Below are positions 57,963 to 64,000 of a DNA stretch of 64,000 nt, in pieces. Numbering within the stretch: position 1 is the stretch's first letter; each line of letters opens with the position of its first letter. Source of the stretch: an uncultured Lachnospiraceae bacterium (GTDB lineage Bacteria > Bacillota > Clostridia > Lachnospirales > Lachnospiraceae); assembly GCA_934432885.1 (NCBI GenBank), contig CAKRYY010000008.1:12288-76287 (forward strand), written 5' to 3'. Under the pieces are notes generated by a model. It saw nothing but the letters and a program-made list of their open reading frames with translations, searched no databases and was not told where the DNA came from. The translations under genes were made by a program, and so were the position numbers.

Positions 57963-58226
57963 TTATTCTGCAACGTAAGGCATTAAAGCAATATGTCTTG
58001 CTCTCTTAATCGCTACTGTAAGCGCTCTCTGATGCTTTGCACAGTTTCCTGTGATACGGCGAGGAAGAATCTTTCCTCTTTCAGATACATATCTTTTTAA
58101 TTTATTGGTATCTTTGTAATCAATCACATTATCTTTGCCGCAGAATACGCAAACTTTTTTTCTTCTGCGCATACCGCCTCTGCGCTTCATCGGTCCATCT
58201 GATTTCTCTGCTTTATTGAAAGCCAT
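57963..58226 (-). CDS. rpsR: 30S ribosomal protein S18
   Basis: S18 binds 16S rRNA together with S6. The 87-aa protein has [41 protein letters not shown]. The cysteines of CVFCG are kept, the zinc-type form. It is the last gene of the rpsF-ssb-rpsR operon. Confidence 0.97.
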   Translation of the reverse strand: MAFNKAEKSDGPMKRRGGMRRRKKVCVFCGKDNVIDYKDTNKLKRYVSERGKILPRRITGNCAKHQRALTVAIKRARHIALMPYVAE

Positions 58227-58254
58227 GATGCTTACCTCCTGTTAAAATGATCTG

Positions 58255-58698
58255 TTAATTGAAAGGCAGCTCTTCATCAATTCCATCCGGAATATTCATA
58301 AATCCATCGCCCACAGATGCTGGCTCCGGTCTGCTGTTTCCTGCTCTGTAGCCGCCTTCCTGACCAGAACCTGCATTTTTGCTCTCTGCAAACTCCTGAT
58401 CCTCTACCACTACATCGGTCGTATAGACTCTGACGCCATCCTTATTGGTATAACTGCCTGTCTGGATACGTCCCGTCACAAGCATCTTGACACCCTTGCG
58501 CAGATACTTCTCTGCGAATTCTGCCTGTCGTCCAAATGCGACGCAGCCGATAAAATCAGCATTGTTCTCATCTCCGTTTCGATTGAAACGACGGTCAACG
58601 GCAAGCGTATATCTGGCAATCGCCGTCGAATTCTCGCCCTGAGAATAACGAACCTCCGGATCTCTCGTCAATCTACCCATAAGAATTACTCTATTCAT
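58255..58698 (-). CDS. ssb: Single-stranded DNA-binding protein
   Basis: SSB coats single-stranded DNA and recruits repair and replication partners. The 147-aa protein has an OB fold (MNRVILMGRLTRDPEVRYSQ, ADFIGCVAFGRQAEFAEKYL), a Gly-rich linker and the acidic tip IDEELPFN for protein binding. It lies between rpsF and rpsR, the common bacterial order. Confidence 0.97.
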   Translation of the reverse strand: MNRVILMGRLTRDPEVRYSQGENSTAIARYTLAVDRRFNRNGDENNADFIGCVAFGRQAEFAEKYLRKGVKMLVTGRIQTGSYTNKDGVRVYTTDVVVEDQEFAESKNAGSGQEGGYRAGNSRPEPASVGDGFMNIPDGIDEELPFN

Positions 58699-58715
58699 AT
58701 AGTCCCTACTTTCTA

Positions 58716-59006
58716 TTATGCCTCGTCCTGTCTAACGCATAAATATCTGATCACATTGTCCATAATACGAACACGGGATTCAATCTCCGCCGGAACAGTG
58801 GATTCAGCGTCGAACTGAATGAAATAGTAGAACGCTTCTTTCATTTTCTGAATTTCGTAAGCAAGTCTCTTCTTACCCCATTCATCAACGTTTGTAACAG
58901 TTCCACCGAATCTTTCGATGAGCGCTTTGCACTTGTCTACAATCGCAGCTCTTTCATCGTCTTCGACTTTAGCACTGACAACAACGGCTAATTCATACTT
59001 GTTCAT
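58716..59006 (-). CDS. rpsF: 30S ribosomal protein S6
   Basis: The 96-aa product begins MNKYELAVVVSAKVEDDERAAIVDKCK and has the RRM-like S6 fold. I start at ATG 59006, after AAAGGAGG; a longer frame upstream would add 34 unrelated residues and cover the promoter. Its leader can fold so that the ribosome site is blocked (see findings). It leads the rpsF-ssb-rpsR operon. Confidence 0.96.
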   Translation of the reverse strand: MNKYELAVVVSAKVEDDERAAIVDKCKALIERFGGTVTNVDEWGKKRLAYEIQKMKEAFYYFIQFDAESTVPAEIESRVRIMDNVIRYLCVRQDEA

Positions 59007-59015
59007 GCTAGTTAC

Positions 59016-59051
59016 CTCCTTTTGGTCTCTGGCCCCTTTTCTGGAAAGGAG
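59016..59051 (-). promoter_or_regulatory. Alternative hairpins over the rpsF ribosome site
   Basis: On the mRNA, CTCCTTT (59045-59051) can pair with AAAGGAG (59016-59022), which is the ribosome site. The same CCTTT can instead pair with AAAGG (59035-59039) in a tight hairpin that leaves the site free. Two mutually exclusive folds are possible. Confidence 0.5.
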
Positions 59052-59079
59052 CAAGGAATAAAATACATCACAGAATGAT

Positions 59080-59108
59080 ATGATATCATACACATCCAGT
59101 ATTTTCAA
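59080..59108 (-). promoter_or_regulatory. Promoter of rpsF-ssb-rpsR
   Basis: On the minus strand TTGAAA (59103-59108), a 17-bp spacer and TATCAT (59080-59085). The -35 overlaps the last codons of the DUF951 gene. Confidence 0.7.
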
Positions 59109-59287
59109 GAGTTTTTGCGAATTTCCCTTACGCTTTTTTCCAATTGTTTACGCGGAATCATAATCTGATGACCACAGCCGGTGCATTTCAGCCGAAAGTC
59201 AGCTCCGACCCGCAAAACCTCCCATTCATGAGAGCCGCAGGGATGCTGCTTTTTAAGTTTTACAATGTCTCCAACCTGTATATCCAT
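59105..59287 (-). CDS. DUF951 family protein
   Basis: The 60-aa protein MDIQVGDIVKLKKQHPCGSHEWEVLRVGADFRLKCTGCGHQIMIPRKQLEKSVREIRKNS is a full DUF951 domain, a Firmicutes family often near rpsF. It has cysteines in HPCGSHEW and LKCTGCGHQ, which could form a small zinc ribbon. Its function is unknown. It starts 11 bp after the sirtuin stop. Confidence 0.9.
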   Translation of the reverse strand: MDIQVGDIVKLKKQHPCGSHEWEVLRVGADFRLKCTGCGHQIMIPRKQLEKSVREIRKNS

Positions 59288-59298
59288 TTCGAGCCCTT

Positions 59299-60015
59299 TC
59301 AGTCTACCTGCGAAAAGATTTCTCCAATACTGCCCTGCAGGACAAGGTCTGCAATACCATCTCTTGCAGTCGCCGTCTTATTGATTAAAACCAGCTTATT
59401 CCCCCTGTAATAATCAATCAACCCCGCTGCCGGATATACGGCGAGGGAAGTTCCCCCGACAATCAATACATCCGCTGCACTGATGCAGGAAACCGCTTCT
59501 GAAAGCGTATCACTATCAAGTCCTTCCTCATACAGCACTACATCCGGTTTAATCGCTCCGCCGCAGGTACAGCGCGGAATTCCTTCACTGTTTAAGACGT
59601 ACGCGGCATCATAGCATTTATGACAGCTTTCGCAATAGTTACGGTGTACGCTCCCATGCAGCTCCAATACCTTTTTACTGCCTGCCGCCTGATGCAGCCC
59701 ATCAATATTCTGCGTAATCACAGCCTTCAGCTTTCCCTGCCGCTCCCATTGCGCCAGCTTTAAATGCGCTGCGTTTGGTTTCGCCGAGAGGCAGAGCATC
59801 TTATCCTTATAAAAACGGTAGAATTCCTCCGTATGCTTCCGATAGAAGGTATGGCTTAAAATCGTCTCAGGCGGATACGCATACTTTTGATTATAAAGTC
59901 CATCCACACTTCTGAAATCCGGTATTCCACTCTCTGTTGAAACACCCGCACCGCCAAAAAATACTACATTCTGGGTCTGCGCCATAATTTCCTGAAACTG
60001 CTTCAGTGCATCCAT
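59299..60015 (-). CDS. cobB: Sir2-family NAD-dependent protein deacylase
   Basis: Sirtuins remove acyl groups from lysines, using NAD+. The 238-aa protein has FFGGAGVSTESGIPDFRS (NAD binding), TQNIDGLHQAAGS, the catalytic His in LHGSVHRN, four zinc cysteines (CESCHKC and RCTCGG), and VVLYEEGLD. AGGAGG precedes the ATG. The next gene upstream is an aldo/keto reductase on the same strand, 42 bp away. Confidence 0.96.
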   Translation of the reverse strand: MDALKQFQEIMAQTQNVVFFGGAGVSTESGIPDFRSVDGLYNQKYAYPPETILSHTFYRKHTEEFYRFYKDKMLCLSAKPNAAHLKLAQWERQGKLKAVITQNIDGLHQAAGSKKVLELHGSVHRNYCESCHKCYDAAYVLNSEGIPRCTCGGAIKPDVVLYEEGLDSDTLSEAVSCISAADVLIVGGTSLAVYPAAGLIDYYRGNKLVLINKTATARDGIADLVLQGSIGEIFSQVD

Positions 60016-60057
60016 TTTTTATTCCTCCTCCGGACAAATCCTATGAGCCAGGCTTTG

Positions 60058-60930
60058 CTACTGTGCAAAATTGCTTCTCTTTGTGGGAATCGCAAAATCC
60101 GGATGCTCACCAAGCCAGGTATTCTGTGGCATATTATTGATAATAGACATATCCTCTTTTGTAATTTCAAAATCAAATATATCCTGATTCTGTTTCATTC
60201 TCTCCATTGCTGAGGACTTCACAAGCGGAATAATACCCTTCTGAAGCAAAAACCGCAGACAAATCTGTGCAACCGATTTCTCATATTTCTTTGCAAATTC
60301 CAGAAGAATAGGATTTTTCAGCATAATGCTTCTTCCGAGCGGGCTCCAAGCCTGTACGCGGATATTGTGCTCCTCGCAGTAACGCACTGCTGCTTCCTGT
60401 GTATAGCCGGGATGAATCTCAAGCTGGTCTACAACCGGCTTAATCCGGCAGTTTTCCAAAATCACCTCAGTATGATGCGGAAGAAAATTGCTAAGTCCCA
60501 GACCTTTTATCTTTCCAGCGTCGCAAAGCTCTTCCAGTGCACGCCAGGTATCAAGGTCTTTTTCCTTCCAGTCTGTATCGCCCTCTTTTCCTCTGGGCCA
60601 GTGAATCAGATACAGATCAAGATAATCTGTCTGAAGCCGCTCCAGCGTCCTTTCAAACGCTTCCTTCGCTTCCTTGTATCCTCTTTCATCAATCCAAAGC
60701 TTGGACGCTATAAAAAATTCATTTCTCGGAATCTTGCTTTCCCGAATCGCCTGTCCAAGTACACGCTCTGTCTCGTATAATGAAGCCGTATCAAAATAGC
60801 GATAGCCTGCTTCAATAGCAGTTTTGCAGATTACAAGATTGTCGCCATCCTTTGCATTGTACGTTCCGAAGCCCATGCAGGGAATCTGCAATCCGTTTGA
60901 GAGTACATAACAATCATTGATAGATTTCAT
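60058..60930 (-). CDS. Aldo/keto reductase
   Basis: This NADPH-dependent carbonyl reductase is 290 aa. The catalytic tetrad is visible: Asp and Tyr in FDTASLYETE, Lys in FIASKLW and His in LIHWPRG. The C-terminal cofactor block (IIPLVKSSAMERMKQNQDIFDFEIT) is also present. The sequence belongs to the broad 2,5-diketo-gluconate-reductase/YtbE-like group, so the physiological substrate cannot be named. Confidence 0.92.
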   Translation of the reverse strand: MKSINDCYVLSNGLQIPCMGFGTYNAKDGDNLVICKTAIEAGYRYFDTASLYETERVLGQAIRESKIPRNEFFIASKLWIDERGYKEAKEAFERTLERLQTDYLDLYLIHWPRGKEGDTDWKEKDLDTWRALEELCDAGKIKGLGLSNFLPHHTEVILENCRIKPVVDQLEIHPGYTQEAAVRYCEEHNIRVQAWSPLGRSIMLKNPILLEFAKKYEKSVAQICLRFLLQKGIIPLVKSSAMERMKQNQDIFDFEITKEDMSIINNMPQNTWLGEHPDFAIPTKRSNFAQ

Positions 60931-61349
60931 TTTAAATACCGTCCTTTCTTTTGTTTCATAAGAGTAAGCAAGCTCCCTCTGACTCGCTTTCGCTCATTAT
61001 ATCATAAATCTTCGATTCACGATACACGATGCACACTCACTTCGTTCGGCGCAATATAATGTTTGCCGATATTTTATAAATCTACATATCACTCACGAAT
61101 CCGCGCTTCGCGCTCTTCATCCTGCTTTGCAGGATATTCGTTCGTTAATGAGCGCAGAAAAACAAATGTCTGCTTACGCAGTCGCTTGTTTTTCTTTTGC
61201 GCTCATTATATCATAAACACCGCATAATTACGATACTTGATACGTGAATTTAGCCGGTAGAATGGCTTTTTTAGTTGCAGGTAAAATAGGCGCATGCTAA
61301 AATAAGAAGCGTGATGTTTTCTATAAAAACAGACTAAGGAGGAACTATT
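60931..61349. repeat. Intergenic region with repeat copy B and symporter promoter
   Basis: Positions 61094-61215 are copy B of the 122-bp repeat (copy A is 43724-43845). The inverted-repeat arms are at 61149-61165 and 61186-61205. Its end module CGCTCATTATATCATA occurs a second time at 60991-61006, followed by ATAAATCTTCGATT, which also occurs near copy A (43666). The symporter promoter lies at 61275-61303: TTGCAG, 17 bp, extended -10 TGCTAAAAT. No gene is seen. Confidence 0.8.
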
Positions 61350-62705
61350 TTGAAACGAGAATCTTTTGGCTCCCGCCTCGGCTTTCTCTTTGTCAGTGCA
61401 GGCTGTGCAATCGGAATCGGAAATGTTTGGAGATTCCCGACTGTCGCTGGACAAAGCGGCGGCGGTGTCTTTGTTTTGTTTTATCTGCTCTTTTTGGTGC
61501 TGATGGGAGCTCCCATTCTGACAATGGAGCTTGCCGTTGGACGCGCAGGACGCGGAAGCGCAGCTGCCGCTTATAAGGCATTGGAACCAAAGGGAAGCAA
61601 GTGGCATCTGCATGGCTTTATCTGCCTGCTCGGCTGCTGTGTCCTGATGATGTACTATACCACCGTCAGCGGCTGGATGCTTGCATATTTCTTCCAATTT
61701 GTCACCGGTCATTTTAACGGTCTTTCTTCAGAAGAAGTTTCCGGTGTCTTCAGCGCTCTGCTCGCTGATCCTGCAAGTCAGGGAATCTGGATGGCAGTAA
61801 CTGTTATCCTTGGATTTCTTGTCTGCATACGTGGACTGCAGAATGGACTGGAACGCATTGGAAAGATTATGATGTCAGCGCTTCTGCTCTTAATTGTTGT
61901 TCTTGTTATTCACAGCTTCAGTCTTCCCGGAACGAAGGAAGGACTTGCTTTTTATCTGCTTCCCGATTGGCAGCGGGCTGGTCAGATGGGCTTTGGCAAG
62001 GTTGTTACCGCTGCTATGAATCAGGCTTTCTTTACGCTCAGTCTGGGAATTGGCGCAATGGAAATCTTCGGCAGCTACATGGACCGCAAATACACGCTTG
62101 CAGGCGAGGCTCTTCGTATCTGTGCCCTTGATACCTTTGTTGCTATCTGCGCAGGACTGATTATTTTCCCAGCCTGTTTTTCATTCGGCATCAGCCCTGA
62201 CAGCGGTCCCAGTCTTATCTTTATTACGCTTCCTAATATCTTCATGGGTATGGAAGGTGGACGTATCTGGGGCGCTTTATTCTTCCTGTTTATGACCTTT
62301 GCCAGCTTTTCAACCGTCATTGCTGTATTTGAAAATATTTTTGCCTGCCTGATGGACAATTTCCGGCTAAAGCGGAGCACCGCTTCCCTGCTTGGAACAG
62401 TCGTTATTCTTCTTACCAGTATTCCCTGCGTGCTTGGCTTTAACCTCTGGTCAGCCATTCAGCCGCTTGGGGCCGGCAGTACTATTTTAGATGGCGAGGA
62501 CTTCCTCGTAAGCAACCTCCTGCTTCCAGTTGGTAGCCTGATTTATCTCCTGTTCTGTGTTACCAAACGGGGCTGGGGCTTTGACAATTATCTTACAGAA
62601 GCAAATGAAGGCACAGGATTAAAACTTTCCCGTGCCCTCAAGCCTTATTTTACATTCGTGCTTCCTGCATTGATTCTTATTCTTTTGGTACAGGGTCTTT
62701 TATAA
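61350..62705 (+). CDS. Sodium:neurotransmitter symporter family transporter
   Basis: This NSS (SLC6/MhsT-like) transporter takes up an amino acid or similar solute together with Na+. The 451-aa protein has about 11-12 membrane helices and the family signature in helix 1, GFLFVSAGCAIGIGNVWRFP, with the Na+-site region and GxGNxWRFP motif, then TMELAVGRAGRGSA. It starts at TTG 61350, after AAGGAGG. The substrate is not evident. If the ATP synthase is Na+-linked, both would share the Na+ gradient. Confidence 0.92.
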   Translation: MKRESFGSRLGFLFVSAGCAIGIGNVWRFPTVAGQSGGGVFVLFYLLFLVLMGAPILTMELAVGRAGRGSAAAAYKALEPKGSKWHLHGFICLLGCCVLMMYYTTVSGWMLAYFFQFVTGHFNGLSSEEVSGVFSALLADPASQGIWMAVTVILGFLVCIRGLQNGLERIGKIMMSALLLLIVVLVIHSFSLPGTKEGLAFYLLPDWQRAGQMGFGKVVTAAMNQAFFTLSLGIGAMEIFGSYMDRKYTLAGEALRICALDTFVAICAGLIIFPACFSFGISPDSGPSLIFITLPNIFMGMEGGRIWGALFFLFMTFASFSTVIAVFENIFACLMDNFRLKRSTASLLGTVVILLTSIPCVLGFNLWSAIQPLGAGSTILDGEDFLVSNLLLPVGSLIYLLFCVTKRGWGFDNYLTEANEGTGLKLSRALKPYFTFVLPALILILLVQGLL

Positions 62706-62719
62706 GATCCTGTATTTTT
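62690..62719 (+). terminator. Terminator of the symporter gene
   Basis: ACAGGGTCTT and AAGATCCTGT form a 10-bp stem (one G-T pair) with a 4-nt loop, followed by ATTTTT. The stop codon lies in the loop and stem. Confidence 0.85.
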
Positions 62720-62723
62720 CTCC

Positions 62724-63731
62724 TTAACCTACCGACTTATCATTTCCATTTTCAAACATGCGAACAAGGAAGGGCGGTACATCGGTAATATTTCCGCTCT
62801 GATAATACTTATTCATATCACCGTCATGCTCTGCTGTCATATAAAATATGCTGAGCAAGGGCTCATTCTTATCAAAATGATATTGATAGGTAAGATTCTT
62901 CGCTGTATTATCAAATCCTACATAGGTTAAAAGTCTTGCCGTATCGGCAACCTCCTTATCTGTATCAGAAAAATCGCTGCCGCTAATCTGCTTTGCCACA
63001 TCCACTACGAAATCTTTTCCGTCATAATGCGCTACGCGAATTGCATAGCTGACGCCATCTGCATAAATACCGGAGCTTCCGCTCGCTTCCTCTGCCAGAT
63101 AGAACCAGTCCTTTGTTTCACGTAAGAATATCTCTGTACTCTGCGAAAGGTCAAATTCCATCCATCCAAAGAAGCTCTCCAGTTCAGCCGTCTCGACAAC
63201 TTCTCCATTTACCACTTCATACATTCTGGCATAGAGCTTACTGCGGTCATAGTCCTTATCCTTATCCAGAGACAATACCATCAATTCATCCTGCTCATCC
63301 TTATCATAATCCCATACGGCATGATAGCAGATACCTTCATTCTGTAAAAATGCCTCTCCAATGCTATAGTTCTCATAATGATGCTCCTTTAATGGAACCT
63401 CTTCCCCGCTAGGAAGCTTTACAAGCCCTTCTTTGGGAAGCAGCACCGTCTCATAATACTTTACCAAAAGCCGGTCTGCTCTCTCTTCTGTTCCAGCAGA
63501 TGCACTTTCTGTTTCCTGCCCAGATGCTTCCGTCTCTGCAGCCGCCCCTGTTTCTTCCTGCTCTGGAAGCACTTCACTCTCTTCTTTTACTTCTGTTTCC
63601 TGTGCCGCTTCACTTTCCTGCGTCTCCTGCTCTGGCGCGGTATCCTTATTGCTTCCACAGCCAGTCACTCCAAATACCATCGCAGATGCCATAAGTGCTG
63701 CAAGCAGCGCTTTGTAGCTTTCCTTTTTCAT
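62724..63731 (-). CDS. Lipoprotein of unknown function
   Basis: The 335-aa product starts at ATG 63731 (MKKESYKALLAALMASAMVFGVTGCGSN, after AGAGAGG). The lipobox VTGC marks an exported lipoprotein, mature at Cys25. A very acidic, Glu/Thr/Ser/Ala-rich linker follows (about 30-80), a typical surface spacer. The body, about 80-335, has a repeated globular feel with WDYDKDEQDELMVLSLDKDKD. I do not recognise the family. Its promoter overlaps the tRNA terminator. Confidence 0.8.
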   Translation of the reverse strand: MKKESYKALLAALMASAMVFGVTGCGSNKDTAPEQETQESEAAQETEVKEESEVLPEQEETGAAAETEASGQETESASAGTEERADRLLVKYYETVLLPKEGLVKLPSGEEVPLKEHHYENYSIGEAFLQNEGICYHAVWDYDKDEQDELMVLSLDKDKDYDRSKLYARMYEVVNGEVVETAELESFFGWMEFDLSQSTEIFLRETKDWFYLAEEASGSSGIYADGVSYAIRVAHYDGKDFVVDVAKQISGSDFSDTDKEVADTARLLTYVGFDNTAKNLTYQYHFDKNEPLLSIFYMTAEHDGDMNKYYQSGNITDVPPFLVRMFENGNDKSVG

Positions 63732-63774
63732 AATAACCTCTCTCTTTCTCCTGCTTCTTTTGTTGGATACAAAT

Positions 63775-63803
63775 ATTATAAAAAGAAAAATCCTCAAAGT
63801 CAA
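63775..63803 (-). promoter_or_regulatory. Promoter of the lipoprotein gene, overlapping a terminator
   Basis: On the minus strand TTGACT (63798-63803), a 17-bp spacer and TATAAT (63775-63780). The -35 lies in the 3' arm of the tRNA terminator hairpin. Confidence 0.75.
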
Positions 63804-63826
63804 ACATATATCTGACTTTAAGGATT
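63781..63826 (-). terminator. Terminator of the tRNA-Glu/tRNA-Cys unit
   Basis: AATCCTTAAAGTCA and TGACTTTGAGGATT form a 14-bp stem (one T-G pair) with a 10-nt loop, followed on the minus strand by TTTTTCTTTT. Confidence 0.9.
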
Positions 63827-63833
63827 CCTTAAG

Positions 63834-63904
63834 AGGCGCCAACCAGATTTGAACTGGTGATAGAGGTGTTGCAGACCTTTGCCTTACCACTTGGCTATGG
63901 CGCC
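63834..63904 (-). tRNA. tRNA-Cys (anticodon GCA)
   Basis: The minus strand folds as a full cloverleaf with acceptor GGCGCCA/TGGCGCC, an anticodon loop CTGCAAC giving GCA, the T-loop GTTCAAATC and a discriminator T typical of tRNA-Cys. CCA is not encoded. Confidence 0.95.
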
Positions 63905-63925
63905 ATATTCTATTCTATTTATCAA

Positions 63926-63997
63926 TGACTCCGACGGGAATCGAACCCGTGTTACCGCCGTGAAAGGGCGATGTCTTAACCGCTTGACCACGGAGCC
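63926..63997 (-). tRNA. tRNA-Glu (anticodon TTC)
   Basis: The minus strand folds as a cloverleaf with acceptor GGCTCCG/CGGAGTC, an anticodon loop CTTTCAC giving TTC, the T-loop GTTCGATTC and a discriminator A. CCA is not encoded. It lies 21 bp upstream of tRNA-Cys on the same strand. Confidence 0.95.
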
Positions 63998-64000
63998 TTA

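Overview
The window looks like chromosomal core DNA of an anaerobic, spore-forming member of the Clostridia, most likely the family Lachnospiraceae. The reasons are a moderate G+C content, Shine-Dalgarno-led genes, sporulation genes (spoVT, spoVG, a cwlD-type amidase), a T-box on ileS, the two-subunit glycogen synthesis pair glgC-glgD, and a pyruvate formate-lyase locus with a clostridial 2[4Fe-4S] ferredoxin. I see no prophage, insertion sequence, rRNA or CRISPR array. The species cannot be named from the sequence.

Layout: 1-7.2 kb (minus strand) holds a partial aconitase-family hydratase, glycogen phosphorylase and a long, probably type-2, IleRS under an Ile T-box. 7.5-15.4 kb has pncB, spoVT behind a sigma-G-type promoter, a PTS EIIC-EAL fusion, a YoaK-like membrane protein, a small alarmone synthetase and a chemoreceptor. 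15.4-22.3 kb (minus) is mfd, pth, spoVG, glgD and glgC. 22.7-28.1 kb (plus) is murC, then a DnaD-domain protein, a DnaI-type helicase loader and a long Prs, followed by a preQ1 riboswitch and queT. A run of DnaA-box-like 9-mers lies between murC and the replication genes. 28.1-31.9 kb has a large anchored protein with a degenerate C39-type C-terminus and a methyltransferase. 31.9-39 kb is the complete F-type ATP synthase operon, whose c subunit carries a Na+-type ligand set. 39.2-47.3 kb holds a DUF402 protein, a coiled-coil/SleB hydrolase, a nucleotide-salvage and tRNA-modification run (sua5, rpiB, upp, dCMP deaminase), cwlD, a deletion-fused azlC/azlD remnant and a GH18 protein. 48-53 kb is mecA, a DUF1858 protein and the pyruvate formate-lyase locus. 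53-60.9 kb (minus) is a MerR regulator, dnaB, rplI, gdpP, rpsR-ssb-rpsF, a DUF951 protein, a sirtuin and an aldo/keto reductase. 61.3-64 kb has a sodium symporter, a lipoprotein and tRNA-Cys and tRNA-Glu.

The most striking system is the pyruvate formate-lyase locus at 49.3-53.0 kb. The enzyme core (679 aa) carries the catalytic Cys-Cys pair but stops before the glycyl-radical domain. That domain is a separate 80-aa gene. Between them sits a 66-aa gene that resembles the front half of the radical domain but has a Cys cluster where the radical loop should be. The activating enzyme and a ferredoxin follow. Together they look like a split, multi-subunit pyruvate formate-lyase with an undescribed small partner.

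The intergenic DNA is rich in palindromes. Two 122-bp copies of a dispersed repeat (about 97% identical) lie 17 kb apart, and arrays of short perfect hairpins sit upstream of ileS and between gdpP and rpsR.
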